Assembly: GCA_964534125.1 (NCBI GenBank)
Contig: CAZHOJ010000013.1
Span: 14,423-78,422, forward strand
Reading direction: 5' to 3'
From: 2-02-FULL-55-14 sp964534125
Lineage (GTDB): Bacteria > Bacteroidota > Ignavibacteria > UBA10030
DNA: 64,000 nucleotides
The notes beneath the pieces are model-generated. The model made no database searches. It was not told the DNA's origin and was given only the letters and a program-made list of their open reading frames with translations. Every line of letters begins with the position of its first letter. Positions within the stretch are counted from its first letter, which is position 1. A program made the position numbers and the translations under genes. Below are positions 44,460-53,847 of this stretch, one piece after another.

Positions 44460-45725
44460 ATGAGGAAATCGACGGTCACGTGCGATCTTGAAGGTGTTAT
44501 TGAGACCTTCAACGAAGGAGCCGAGAGCATCTTCGGATACTCGGCAGAGGAGGTGGTAGGGAAGAAGCGGGTATCGCTCTTCTCACCCGGACAGATCGTG
44601 CTCCAGAACGTGGAAGGATGGCTGAAGGAGGCCCGGGAACAGAAGGAATACTCCGGAAAGACCGTCTTCGTTCGGAAGGACGGCTCGACGTTCCCCGCGC
44701 GGATCCGCATCACACCGACCTATCGGAATGGAGAGATGGTCGGATACTGCGGCGTGACAGAACCGCTCGAGAATGAGATGGTCGAGGTACCCATCCGGTG
44801 GTCGACGAAGCTCATCACGGGGCTCGTCATCACCCGTGCGCCGTTCTTGTCGGCTGCTCTTATGCCGTTGTTCATCGGGGGCGCCTTTGCTGCGACAATG
44901 CTGGGCGATGCACCATTCCCGACGGTCAACTTCCTGCTGACGGTCCTGGGCGTTGCGCTCCTTCATCTTGCCTCGAATGTCTTCAATGACTACTTCGACT
45001 GGAAGAACGGAACAGACCTTGCCAACGCAAAGTACTTCCTCAAATACAGCGGAGGCAGCAGGGCCATAGAGCTGGGACTCATCTCCCTGCAGGGGACATT
45101 CAAGCTGGCCGTTGCACTCCTGTCTATCTCGGTCATCATCGGATTGTACCTGACGTTGTTCGTGGGGACCGGCGTCCTTGTGCTGGGTTCCGTTGGCGCG
45201 CTTCTGGGGTACGCATATACCGCGCCTCCGCTCCGGCTTGTGGCCCGCAAGGGGCTTGGTGAGCTGGCCATCAGTCTTGCTTTCGGTCCGCTCATCACCG
45301 CCGGCGTCGGGTATGTCGTGCTTGGCGACTATGACCCGACCTGGATGACGTTCCTCATCGGTGTCCCCGTCGGCCTGCTCACGACGAACATCCTCGTCAT
45401 CAACCAGGTGCCGGATGCTGAATCGGATGCAACGACGGGCAAGAACCATCTTGTCGTGGTCCTTGGTGAGAAGAACACACCCTGGCTTTATGGCGGCATC
45501 GTTGCCCTGGCAACAGCTGTGCATGCATGGCTTGCTCTCAACGGCAACGCAGCCGGTCCGCTCTGGTGGATGCCGTTCGGTATTCTCGTCGCCTATGGTG
45601 TGTACATCATCCGGTACATGGTCCGCTTCATCGACAAGCGGGAGCTTGTGCATGCGAACATCCAGACCATCATTCTGAATGTCGTCTATGGTACTGTGTT
45701 CGCGGGTATCATTACTTTCTTCTGA
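44460..45725 (+). CDS. PAS domain fused to MenA/UbiA-type prenyltransferase
   Basis: 421 residues in one frame. Residues 1-105 are a PAS/PAC sensor (CDLEGVIETFNEGAESIFGY, VRKDGSTFPARIRITPTYRN, MVGYCGVTEPL). From about 115 to the end is a UbiA-superfamily prenyltransferase with 8-9 helices, the first aspartate motif NVFNDYFDWKNGTD and the second DAESDATTGKNHLVVVLGEK, plus SGGSRAIELGLIS, as in menaquinone-type MenA. GAAAGGA lies about 5 bases before the ATG. It probably prenylates dihydroxynaphthoate or a related ring, with a sensor attached. I do not know this fusion as a standard architecture. No other quinone genes are near. Confidence 0.88.
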   Translation: MRKSTVTCDLEGVIETFNEGAESIFGYSAEEVVGKKRVSLFSPGQIVLQNVEGWLKEAREQKEYSGKTVFVRKDGSTFPARIRITPTYRNGEMVGYCGVTEPLENEMVEVPIRWSTKLITGLVITRAPFLSAALMPLFIGGAFAATMLGDAPFPTVNFLLTVLGVALLHLASNVFNDYFDWKNGTDLANAKYFLKYSGGSRAIELGLISLQGTFKLAVALLSISVIIGLYLTLFVGTGVLVLGSVGALLGYAYTAPPLRLVARKGLGELAISLAFGPLITAGVGYVVLGDYDPTWMTFLIGVPVGLLTTNILVINQVPDAESDATTGKNHLVVVLGEKNTPWLYGGIVALATAVHAWLALNGNAAGPLWWMPFGILVAYGVYIIRYMVRFIDKRELVHANIQTIILNVVYGTVFAGIITFF

Positions 45726-45741
45726 TGTACGCTCTTTCTTC

Positions 45742-45785
45742 GGATCCCGGGAAGGCTCTTCCTCTGAGAGCCCTTCACGGGATCC
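45742..45785. terminator. Long hairpin between convergent genes
   Basis: GGATCCCGGGAAGGCTCT and AGAGCCCTTCACGGGATCC pair over about 18 bases with one mismatch and one bulge around a 7-base loop. It lies between the convergent PAS-MenA and lamin-tail genes and may stop transcription from both sides, although T-runs are weak. Confidence 0.55.
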
Positions 45786-45907
45786 TGCGCTCTATGACCC
45801 ATCCTCCAACCTGTGACCCGAAACCTGTTACCTGCAACCTCAATTCTGCAACCCTTCCCCCGAAACCCATGTCCTGCTATCGTTTCGTTCCTTCCCCGCT
45901 CTTCCCC

Positions 45908-48415
45908 TCATCGTGCGACCACCACTACCCGCTTCTCGCTCACCGAGAATCCGTGCTGGGCGTTCCACACCTCCATGGCCAGTATGTACGGTCCTCTGCG
46001 GACCCTCCGGCCGCTGTTGTCCAGCCCATCCCACACGAGCATATCCTGGCCTGAATACAGGCCTCCGTCCGCGAGCATGCGGACCTCCCGTCCGCGATCA
46101 TCGAACACGATTGCCTTGATGAAGACAGAAGGGATCGCATACGCATACGCCACGAAGGCCATCTCTTCATATCCATCCCCATCCGGAGAGAATGGATTTG
46201 GGTGGATTTCCAGCTGCGAGGCGGTTTGACGGATAGGAGGGAGGGCGAGATTGGGCTTCCCGGGCGAAGCTTTGACCGGTCCGGGAGCCGAGGACCATGT
46301 GCGTGCTTCGGTTCCGGGTATGTCGGTCCGCAATCGCTCAAGGGAGCGGCCCTCTTCATCCACTGACGGATTGTGCCAGGCAGCCGAGTAGAGAGTACTG
46401 TCGATCGTTCTGCCGGTCGGATCTGCAAGTACGATTCCGTCCTCCGATGCATTGAGACCAAGTCCGTTCGACCTATTCAGGAGCAGGACGCGAGAACGGA
46501 ACGGCTCTGTGCGCAGCCAGGAGAACCGGGCAAACAATGAAGAGTCCCCGGCGATCACCGCCAAGCCGCCCGGGGGGAGGATGATTGCTGTGTCCAGTAC
46601 CGTCATTGTTCTCAGGCCCGATGCGGTCGGAAGGTCTGTCAGCGTCCACCTGTTGAGGGGGATGCTGACGTCACGGAGGTTGAGCAGCTCTATCCATTCG
46701 CATTCCCCGGGGGGCGGATCGAACATGATCTCGTTCACGACGAGTGACGCCGGAGCGTAGGGAATATCAATAGCTGCCGTGAGGGTATCATCGAACCGGT
46801 CCATGTCTCCCGGAATGTCGAGCCGGGCCACGAGCGTGATAGTCCCCTCGTCCTTGGGTGTCCATTCATATTCGAGCATCGACTGCGCGTCGGGCTGAAG
46901 CGGTCCGACAGGTACACTGCCAACGAGGCGAGGTTCTGCAACGGGTATTGACGATGCTGCAAGAATGTGTAAGGTGCCGGGCGGCGTGGCGTTACGTCCG
47001 GGATTATCGATGCTCGCATGTATGCTCACCGCGGACCTCTCGTTCACCCATATTGCGACGAGGCTGTCGATGGCACCGTTCAGCAATGACCGTTGAACGG
47101 AATTGACCCGCCCCGGCGTTCCACCCGTCGCTGACCGTGAAGGCAGCCACGTGTCCGAAAGTTCGGAGGGGAGAAGCCAGTCCCGTCGTTCGAGGCTCGT
47201 GCCCGGAATACCCCAGGATGGATCATACGCAACGCTATCGAGCACGAAGCCGTACGAGTCCCTCAGGACAACTGCGTCGGGCGATGTGTTGTTGAGCGAA
47301 CTGAACCGGGCCGACTGCCATCGGACCCCCACGAGGTTATGCACATCACCGAGCAGCGAAGAGGCCGAGATGACGACATACTCGCCCGGGACGATGAGGA
47401 ATTCGGTCGGGCTGACGATGGTGTGCTGTGTACCCTTGTCGGAGAGCGTGAGATTCCTGCCATCGATCACGTTGGGACCGGGATTGTAGATCTCGATCCA
47501 TTCCGGTTCGTCCTCGCGGAGCGGTGCGAACATGAACTCTGTTATCACTGCTGCCCGGGGTGCATACCTGACGGCGAAACTGACTGACGCTGTATCGTTG
47601 GACAGGTCCTGGTCATCCGGCCAGTGGAGGGTGCAGGATGCCGTATGCATACCGTACTTCCGGGTGGCGAAAGGATACCGGAACACGAGAGAATCCCCGG
47701 CAGGCACGAGCGGGAGGATCGCAATATGACGTTCGATATGCGAGGACGTTTCGGTCAGACTGATGATGACCTCGATCGATGCCCCTGCCGCATCCCTCTG
47801 CCTGAGATTCCGGACCGTTGAAGAGATGGTGCCTGCTTCGCCGAGCACCATCGGGAGGATGTCCGGGGGAGCGATGGAGAGGGACAGGTCTGCGCGGGGA
47901 TCTGCTGCGAGGCCGACATCGTCGATGCGGAGTACGCCGGAGGAGCTTGTGCTGTCCGCCTGCACTTCGAACACGAACCTGCCCGGAGCCGATGACGGAA
48001 GAAGATGCACGGTGAGATCGACCCGGCGTTCCTGGTATGAATTCGCCGCGTCGATAGAGTCGAATCTTGAGAGCATCAGGCGACCAGAGTCCGATTCGTG
48101 ATATACAATGAGAACGAATGGAACGGCTGTTCCGGAGCGGCGCTCGTACCAGCTGAGGGTTCTGAGTGCCCGCTCCGTCGGATCGATCGCGGCGGTGATG
48201 AGGGTCTGGACCACCATGTTGCCGCGGGCGAGGAGGCAGTTGGGAGATGAGCGAGGAACGGATGTTGAAAGCTCGAAGCCGGATACAGCCCAGCCGTCGG
48301 GCAATATGTCTGTTCGGTCGAAAGATTCAGTGAACGGATGGACAGTGAGCTGACCCATTGCCGATGGAGATGCGGCAAGGAACAGCACAACAGAGACCAT
48401 GATCAGATGCTTCAT
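45908..48415 (-). CDS. Lamin-tail-domain T9SS secreted protein
   Basis: 835 residues from 48415 (GGGGGAAG site; signal peptide MKHLIMVSVVLFLAASPSAM). A beta-sandwich (residues about 25-190) that may bind ligands is followed by CARDB-like Ig modules and two lamin tail domains, one near 310 (AAVITEFMFAPLREDEPEWI) and one near 560 (SLVVNEIMFDPPPGECEWIE). The C-terminus, HPNPFSPDGDGYEE...SGRRVRRGPYILAMEV, is a FlgD/gliding-type sorting domain. Such proteins are surface or matrix components in Bacteroidota; some carry nucleases but no catalytic motif is seen here. It has no clear partner and is convergent with PAS-MenA. Confidence 0.85.
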   Translation of the reverse strand: MKHLIMVSVVLFLAASPSAMGQLTVHPFTESFDRTDILPDGWAVSGFELSTSVPRSSPNCLLARGNMVVQTLITAAIDPTERALRTLSWYERRSGTAVPFVLIVYHESDSGRLMLSRFDSIDAANSYQERRVDLTVHLLPSSAPGRFVFEVQADSTSSSGVLRIDDVGLAADPRADLSLSIAPPDILPMVLGEAGTISSTVRNLRQRDAAGASIEVIISLTETSSHIERHIAILPLVPAGDSLVFRYPFATRKYGMHTASCTLHWPDDQDLSNDTASVSFAVRYAPRAAVITEFMFAPLREDEPEWIEIYNPGPNVIDGRNLTLSDKGTQHTIVSPTEFLIVPGEYVVISASSLLGDVHNLVGVRWQSARFSSLNNTSPDAVVLRDSYGFVLDSVAYDPSWGIPGTSLERRDWLLPSELSDTWLPSRSATGGTPGRVNSVQRSLLNGAIDSLVAIWVNERSAVSIHASIDNPGRNATPPGTLHILAASSIPVAEPRLVGSVPVGPLQPDAQSMLEYEWTPKDEGTITLVARLDIPGDMDRFDDTLTAAIDIPYAPASLVVNEIMFDPPPGECEWIELLNLRDVSIPLNRWTLTDLPTASGLRTMTVLDTAIILPPGGLAVIAGDSSLFARFSWLRTEPFRSRVLLLNRSNGLGLNASEDGIVLADPTGRTIDSTLYSAAWHNPSVDEEGRSLERLRTDIPGTEARTWSSAPGPVKASPGKPNLALPPIRQTASQLEIHPNPFSPDGDGYEEMAFVAYAYAIPSVFIKAIVFDDRGREVRMLADGGLYSGQDMLVWDGLDNSGRRVRRGPYILAMEVWNAQHGFSVSEKRVVVVAR

Positions 48416-48450
48416 GGCTTCCCCCTCTGGTGTGGTGATTGTTATTCCCT

Positions 48451-48560
48451 GGCCGGGAGCAGAACTCCCGGCCTGATGATGACCCAATCCCCGGTCCGGA
48501 GCTCCGCTCCGGACCGACACCTCAATCCAGAATAACCCTCAAAAGGCGGAGCTTTGCTCC
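48451..48560. repeat. Cluster of three GC hairpins
   Basis: Three stem-loops in 110 bases: GGCCGGGAG/CTCCCGGCC (48451-48473), GGTCCGGAGC/GCTCCGGACC (48493-48515) and GGAGC/GCTCC with a TTT loop (48548-48560). The last two share the motif CGGAGCTNNGCTCCGGAC and look like copies of one palindromic repeat family. They separate the lipoprotein/M1 operon from the lamin-tail gene. Confidence 0.65.
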
Positions 48561-48594
48561 GGACTGTAACTCCACCCCTGGTTTCCCTCGATCC

Positions 48595-49188
48595 CTACAA
48601 ACCCAGCTTCTCTGCTTCTTCTCTCAGCAACACCCGGTATGACGGCTGGTATCGGGCCTCATACGACGGCGAATGATGAACGGCGGGAAATCCTTCCGTC
48701 CGTCGCTGACTGATGTAGTCCTTCAGAACTTCAGGGTTGAACGGGAGTTCGCCCTCTGCGGACAATTCGATCGCTTCCTGCCACCAATACTCAAGCACTG
48801 CCGTCCCATCATACGATGCTGCGGCAGATCGTTCCATTGCCGCCCACAGGTCCTGGGGATCTCCCCCGCGTGCCTTGAACGGACGAAGATTCAGCCGGAC
48901 GACCTTGCCGCTGGGCGATAGGTCCACAAGCATCTGTTCATCGGGATCAGGCTGGACCTCATCCCATTCCTGGAGCAGATAGAGCTTCGCGTCGCCATGT
49001 TCGAGCATGTGAGCATTGCCCAGTGCGGCCTGGTGGATGAACTTGTACAGGTCCTCAGGCTGTTCCACCGGCTGCCGTTGCTGCTCGGCCCTGAGGTTTG
49101 GCATGATCGATGGCATGTTCGGGCCGCAGGAGAGTCCCATCGCAACGACGGCGGCGGCAACTCCGACTGTCGCGGATCTACGAGCCAC
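48595..49188 (-). CDS. Small putative lipoprotein, unknown function
   Basis: 197 residues. The N-terminus VAAAVVAMGLSCGPN has a lipobox-like GLSC at C21. The rest is soluble and rich in acidic and aromatic residues (EQPEDLYKFIHQAALGNAHM, VVRLNLRPFKARGGDP, PFNPEVLKDYISQRRTEGFP). I do not recognise a family. It overlaps the 3' end of the M1 aminopeptidase gene by 11 bases and is probably co-expressed with it. Confidence 0.7.
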   Translation of the reverse strand: MARRSATVGVAAAVVAMGLSCGPNMPSIMPNLRAEQQRQPVEQPEDLYKFIHQAALGNAHMLEHGDAKLYLLQEWDEVQPDPDEQMLVDLSPSGKVVRLNLRPFKARGGDPQDLWAAMERSAAASYDGTAVLEYWWQEAIELSAEGELPFNPEVLKDYISQRRTEGFPAVHHSPSYEARYQPSYRVLLREEAEKLGL

Positions 49189-51034
49189 GCTTCAGGATCT
49201 CGTCGATAGTGAGGTACGAGACCGAATGGTATCCCGGACGCGCCGTGGCATAGATCTTCTTCGCCAGAGAACGTCCCTCCTCGGTCTTCACAAGTTCCTC
49301 ATACAGTGGCTTCAGGAATTTCCGGCGTCCCTGTGAGGTCAGGAAGTTCTCGAGGGACCCGTAGGCATCCTTGTACCCGGACTTGATGGCCCGGAGCAGC
49401 CATGCTTCCAGTATCTCCGAGTTCCCGGATTGCGTGAAATGGAACGACTTGTCGAGCTCCCTCATGCGCTTCACGTCCGTGTCTTCCGGAAGGCTCCGGA
49501 TGAAGTGCAGCCAGTGATGGGTCGTCCAATCTTTGGTGTCGGCCAGGGAAGGGAGGACATTGTTCTGCAGGGCAGCCACCTTCTCCTCGACCTTCGCGAA
49601 CTCGTCAGAGCTGACCTGCGGCACGTCCGCCGGAAGCCCCGGCGAGTAGATCCAGCCGTCAATGTTGATCTTTGCCTCGAGGTCTGCGTCGCCGTCGATG
49701 AGGTTCGAGCGGAGATACTCCACGAACTTCTCCGTCGTCATCGAGGTGAAGGCGAACTTCTCGAAGTATCCTCTCAGGAAGACATCCCAGGCCTCCCTGC
49801 CGACCGCCTCTTCGCAGTGCCGGAGGAAGAACATACCTTTGTTGTATGCGATGTCGTTCATCCCGGCATCGGGGTCGCGGCCTGCAAGCTCCAGCTTCAG
49901 TCTCGTATCGGGGCTTTCTGGTCCGAGCTCAGCGATCGTTGCCTTGAGGTCCTGCATCGCGAGCGTCGAGAGCATCTCTTCATAGGTCCGGCCGTACAGC
50001 ACCTCCATGATCCGGCTCTCGAAGTACGTCGTGAACCCTTCGTTCAGCCAGAAATCGTTCCAATTCGCGTTGGTCACGAGATTGCCCGACCAGGAATGCG
50101 CCAGCTCGTGCGCCACCAGTGAGACGAGCGACTTGTCGCCCGCAAGCACCGTCGGTGTGGCGAATGTCAGGCGCGGATTCTCCATTCCCCCGAACGGGAA
50201 CGATGGAGGGAGCACGATGATGTCATACCGTTCCCATTTGTACGGTCCGTAGAGCTTCTCCGCCGCTTCGATCATGCTCTCCGTGTCTTCGAACTCTTTC
50301 GCGGCTTTCGTGAGGACGGAGGGCTCTGCGTAGACGCCCGACCGCGCACCGATCGGGGCAAATGCGATGTCCCCAACAGCGAGTGCGAGCAGGTACGAAG
50401 GGATGGGTTGCTTCATCTCAAAGGAATAGACGCCGTTTTCGGATCGTCCGGTCGGATTCGTGGCGCTCATGAGGGCGAGAAGTTCGGGCTGCGTCCTGAT
50501 GGTCGCGGAATAGGTCATCCGTACGCCGGGTCCATCCTGACAGGGCACCCACGTCCGGGCGAGGATCGCCTGCGACTGTGTGAACAGGAACGGATGTTTC
50601 TTTCCCGCGGTCTGTGCTGGCTCCAGCCATTGGAGTGCCGCGGCCTTCGGATCGGTGGAGTACTCGATGAGGATGCTCTCGGTCTCGGGCGTGATGCCGA
50701 TGGCCAGGTCGTTCCCGAGGTAGGGGACCGGGTCGCTCATCGAATAATGTGCGGCCATGCCGGAAGGGAGGAGGGTCATCTCCTTGATGTGAATGTCCCG
50801 GACGTCGAGATGTATCTCCTTCGCGCCGGCCACTTTTTCAATGTCGAGCCGGGCCGTGCCGGAGAGTACCTTCGAAGCGAAATCGACCGTCAGGTCGAGA
50901 TGCAGATGCTTCACCCGAGCTTCTCCGGGCTTGGCAAAGGAATGAGGATCTGAGATCATATCTTCTTCCGTCGGTGAACACGAGAGGAGGACTCCCAGCA
51001 TTACCGGTCCGATGAATGAGAGGATGTTCTTCAT
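49178..51034 (-). CDS. M1-family aminopeptidase (leukotriene A4 hydrolase-like), lipoprotein
   Basis: 618 residues. Lipobox VLLSC (C19) suggests membrane anchoring. The N-terminal beta-saddle leads to FGGMEN at 281-286 (substrate and exopeptidase motif), the zinc site HELAHSW at 309-315 with E332 in WLNEGFTTYFE, and a C-terminal helical domain (EEVVKT-type helices near 560-600) as in LTA4 hydrolase. It trims N-terminal residues from peptides in the periplasm. Length and order fit the family. No frameshift or missing residue is seen. Confidence 0.93.
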   Translation of the reverse strand: MKNILSFIGPVMLGVLLSCSPTEEDMISDPHSFAKPGEARVKHLHLDLTVDFASKVLSGTARLDIEKVAGAKEIHLDVRDIHIKEMTLLPSGMAAHYSMSDPVPYLGNDLAIGITPETESILIEYSTDPKAAALQWLEPAQTAGKKHPFLFTQSQAILARTWVPCQDGPGVRMTYSATIRTQPELLALMSATNPTGRSENGVYSFEMKQPIPSYLLALAVGDIAFAPIGARSGVYAEPSVLTKAAKEFEDTESMIEAAEKLYGPYKWERYDIIVLPPSFPFGGMENPRLTFATPTVLAGDKSLVSLVAHELAHSWSGNLVTNANWNDFWLNEGFTTYFESRIMEVLYGRTYEEMLSTLAMQDLKATIAELGPESPDTRLKLELAGRDPDAGMNDIAYNKGMFFLRHCEEAVGREAWDVFLRGYFEKFAFTSMTTEKFVEYLRSNLIDGDADLEAKINIDGWIYSPGLPADVPQVSSDEFAKVEEKVAALQNNVLPSLADTKDWTTHHWLHFIRSLPEDTDVKRMRELDKSFHFTQSGNSEILEAWLLRAIKSGYKDAYGSLENFLTSQGRRKFLKPLYEELVKTEEGRSLAKKIYATARPGYHSVSYLTIDEILKRGS

Positions 51035-51083
51035 GTGTGTCTCACGAGAGGTGCTGTGTCAGGGTGTTTGTGAAGGGCCGACA

Positions 51084-51362
51084 TTAATCCATACCGATAG
51101 AGAACATGCGCTCCAGATCGTGCTTCGAGAACGACCGGAAGGCAATGAGCGTCTCTGATGATGTCAGGCCGTCGATCTTTCGGATATGTTCGGTGACAAC
51201 CTCGGCGAGTTTTTCGTTGTCCGGGACGCGAACGATCGCAGCCAGGTCGTACCTGCCCGCGACGGAATAGACCTCGCTGATGCCTTCAGTCGCCGCCAGC
51301 GCCTCCGCTGCCGGATTGACCTTGTCCTTGGATGCGTTGAGGAGAACGATAGCTGTTACCAT
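51084..51362 (-). CDS. Stand-alone Lrp/AsnC ligand-binding (RAM) domain protein
   Basis: 92 residues covering only the effector-binding half of Lrp/AsnC regulators: MVTAIVLLNASKD, ISEVYSVAGRYDLAAIVRV, KIDGLTSSETLIAFRSFSKH. There is no helix-turn-helix. Such proteins form dimers or decamers binding amino acids, and may modulate full-length Lrp proteins. It lies upstream of M1 aminopeptidase in the same direction, 49 bases away, so an amino-acid link is possible. Confidence 0.85.
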   Translation of the reverse strand: MVTAIVLLNASKDKVNPAAEALAATEGISEVYSVAGRYDLAAIVRVPDNEKLAEVVTEHIRKIDGLTSSETLIAFRSFSKHDLERMFSIGMD

Positions 51363-51453
51363 GGGGAGACCTGGTTGATGTCAAAGATGAGTGAACAGTG
51401 AACCATGAACTGTGAGCCGGATTTCCCGAATCGCGAAGAGCGATCTCTAAAAC

Positions 51454-51564
51454 CCATCTCAAAAATACTCAGCCGCAAAGAACTCATGGGTGATTGTTCT
51501 TTTTCTTGCCCTCTGTGCGTTCTTTGTGGCTATTTGTCGAGATCGAAAATGGTTTATGAGATGG
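51454..51564. repeat. Imperfect inverted repeat of the CAAAGAAC type
   Basis: CCATCTCA (51454-51461) pairs with TGAGATGG (51557-51564), and nested inside CCGCAAAGAAC (51473-51483) pairs with GTTCTTTGTGG (51519-51529) with one mismatch. The inner run CCCTCTGTGCGTTCTTTG resembles the sequence in the 85-bp array at 53911. It lies just after the DUF192 stop. No gene is seen in 51363-51567. Confidence 0.5.
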
Positions 51565-51567
51565 CTT

Positions 51568-52053
51568 CTAGTCTCGTTCCCATTCCACCCGCTGTCCCAC
51601 GACGATCCCGTATCGGTCGCAGAAGCCGCCATTCACCTCCAGGACGTATTGTCCGAGGCCGTCGGCGGGATAGCTTTCTTTCGAGAAGGGAACCGCGCTC
51701 CTGTGGATGGTGATGATCTCCTTGTCAGCATTCAGGAAGATCATGTCTAAGGTGATCATCGTGTTCATCATCCAGAAGGAGAGATACTGCTCTTCTTCGA
51801 AAATGAACAGCATCCCATGGTTCTCAGCCATCGTCGGACGGCCCATCATGCCCGTTTCCCGGGCCTGGGGCGTCTCTGCGATCTCGATGTCGATGGTGGT
51901 GATGCGGTTGCCATCGGCATCGAGGAATGTCAGCACACCTTCCTTCTGGAACATGCTCGAAATGGGTCTTTGCTGTGTCTGTGGTTTGTTTCCGCATCCT
52001 GCCATGACGAGAAGAACGAGAAGCGGGATCGCGGTTCGGAATGATGCAGTCAT
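51568..52053 (-). CDS. DUF192 lipoprotein
   Basis: 161 residues from 52053, giving a clean lipoprotein signal (PLLVLLVMAGC, C20). The DUF192 domain is complete: ETPQARETGMMGRPTM, GMLFIFEEEQYLSFWM, MNTMITLDMIFLNAD and YVLEVNGGFCDRYGI. The family is widespread, with a small beta-barrel fold and no firmly known role. It is monocistronic here. Confidence 0.9.
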   Translation of the reverse strand: MTASFRTAIPLLVLLVMAGCGNKPQTQQRPISSMFQKEGVLTFLDADGNRITTIDIEIAETPQARETGMMGRPTMAENHGMLFIFEEEQYLSFWMMNTMITLDMIFLNADKEIITIHRSAVPFSKESYPADGLGQYVLEVNGGFCDRYGIVVGQRVEWERD

Positions 52054-52204
52054 ACGATTAGGTCCCCTGTGCGATGAACACGGCTTAATATACCCAGATC
52101 TCACCTCCCGCGCATCACCTCAGTGTACCATCTCGCCGGAGGCAGGTATATCAGGAGTGGAAATCATCCCTCTGCACCCCAATGGTTAGCTTTCTTCCGT
52201 CTAT

Positions 52205-52314
52205 CATCTTCCATCTTCCATCTTTCATCTTTCATCTTCCATCTTTCATCTTCCATCTTTCATCTTCCATCTTTCATCTTCCATCTTTCATCTCTCATCT
52301 CTCATCTCTCATCT
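52205..52314. repeat. Heptamer tandem repeat (CATCTTY)n
   Basis: About 16 copies of a 7-base unit, alternating CATCTTC and CATCTTT and ending in CATCTCT copies. It is a pure pyrimidine/purine-biased tract between the DASS transporter stop and the DUF192 start. No gene is seen in the gap 52054-52340. Confidence 0.92.
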
Positions 52315-52340
52315 AACTACTCCCATCTCCGATCTCCTCA

Positions 52341-53798
52341 TTAGAATACCCATCTCACCAGCGTGAAGGTCGCCGCTGCGATCAGCACCGCTCCGATCAG
52401 GTTCATCCATATCCCCGCCCTCATCATGTCCGGTATCGTGAGTCGTTCGCTGCCAAAAACGATCGTGTTCGGCGGTGTGGCAACAGGCAGCATGAAGGCG
52501 CAGGAAGCGCTGATCACGACGGGGATGAAGATAAGGATAGCTTCGGTGTGGACGGAGCTCATGAACGAGAACAGGACAGGAAGGATGAGGAACGTCGAGG
52601 CCGAATTGGATGTCAGTTCTGTCAGGAACGTCATGAAAAGGCAGAGCGTCAGCACTATGAGGAACGGATGCAGCGATCCGATCCCGCTCAGTCCTTCAGC
52701 CAGCCACGTCGACAGCCCTGAGGTTTCGAAACCTTTCGCAAGCGCAAATCCACCGCCGAACAGGAAAATGATGCCCAGGGGGAGACGCATGACCTCCTTC
52801 CACCTGATCAGGCCCCCTTTTTCCGTCCGGGAGGGGATCACATACAGGATCCCGGCCATAGTCATGGCTATCGTGCTCTCTTTTATATAGTCGCTGTACT
52901 CACGGAAGGGGGGTAGGCTTGTCCAGCCGGGGAGCGTGAATGCGCCGAAGGAAATATCCTTCATGAAGAACCACAGCAGGACCGTGATGCCGAACACTAT
53001 GGAAAGCACCTTTTCCTGATACGAGAACGGGCCGAGCTTCTCGTACTCGCTCCTGCAATACTCCGTACTGATCTGTTCACCGCGGAAGGCGTCCCTGAAG
53101 ATGGTCCTGAGGATGCCGACGCACACGAGGAAGAGGATGATGCTGAGCGGAAAACCGAAGGCGAACCAGTTCGCGAAGTTGATCTGCGGTTCCGCGTAGC
53201 GCTCGTTGAAGAATGACATGAAAATAAGGTTCGGCGGCGTGCCGACGATGGTCGCCATCCCCCCGATTGAAGATGCGTACGCAAGGCCGAGAAGGAGAGG
53301 TGTCGCGAGTCGGGTCTTCTCTCCCTTGCGTTGCTCGTCGAGCTGGGAAATGACGGCGAGTGCAGCGGGAAGGAGCATCGTCACGGTGGCCGTGTTCGAG
53401 ATCCACATGGAAAGGAAGTAGCTCGACAGCATGAATCCGACGAGGATGCTGGTCGGCGTGGCTCCGACGAGAAGTATCAACCGCAGCGCGATGCGCCGGT
53501 GGAGGTTCCACCGCTCCAGGCCGAAGGCGATGAGAAAACCTCCGATGAACAGGAAGATGATCTCCTTCGTGTACTGCGGAGCGACCTCGCTCATCGGAGC
53601 AACGCCAAGGAGGGGGAAGAGCATGAGCGGAAGGAGGGCTGTGAAGTAGATCTTTACCGCCTCCGTCATCCACCAGAACGCCATCCAAGCAACGATCCCT
53701 GCCACCTTGGCGATCGTGCCCGATTCCGGGAAGATCAGGAACACGATCAGGCCCAGCACCGGCCCGACGATGATCAATAGATTCGCTTTTGTCATCAT
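52341..53798 (-). CDS. DASS/SLC13-type sodium:carboxylate symporter
   Basis: 485 residues, about 11-12 helices with two helix-hairpin repeats. Both substrate/sodium motifs are visible: SNTATVTMLLP near 140 and TSNSAST near 415 (each SNT-like), with GTPPNLIF and ATPPNTIVFGS. Family members import succinate, malate, citrate or sulfate with sodium. The substrate is not readable. It is a single gene with repeats on both sides. Confidence 0.92.
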   Translation of the reverse strand: MMTKANLLIIVGPVLGLIVFLIFPESGTIAKVAGIVAWMAFWWMTEAVKIYFTALLPLMLFPLLGVAPMSEVAPQYTKEIIFLFIGGFLIAFGLERWNLHRRIALRLILLVGATPTSILVGFMLSSYFLSMWISNTATVTMLLPAALAVISQLDEQRKGEKTRLATPLLLGLAYASSIGGMATIVGTPPNLIFMSFFNERYAEPQINFANWFAFGFPLSIILFLVCVGILRTIFRDAFRGEQISTEYCRSEYEKLGPFSYQEKVLSIVFGITVLLWFFMKDISFGAFTLPGWTSLPPFREYSDYIKESTIAMTMAGILYVIPSRTEKGGLIRWKEVMRLPLGIIFLFGGGFALAKGFETSGLSTWLAEGLSGIGSLHPFLIVLTLCLFMTFLTELTSNSASTFLILPVLFSFMSSVHTEAILIFIPVVISASCAFMLPVATPPNTIVFGSERLTIPDMMRAGIWMNLIGAVLIAAATFTLVRWVF

Positions 53799-53847
53799 TC
53801 AGTTCCCACTCTTCCTCTTCATAACAAAGCATCCCAGGAGACTTACC

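Noticed and set aside
45796..45868. Run of ACCTGTNACC-like words
   Set aside because: Short, irregular and without symmetry; not enough to call a repeat element.
52205..52314. CRISPR array
   Set aside because: The repeats are 7 bases with no spacers and no cas genes nearby.
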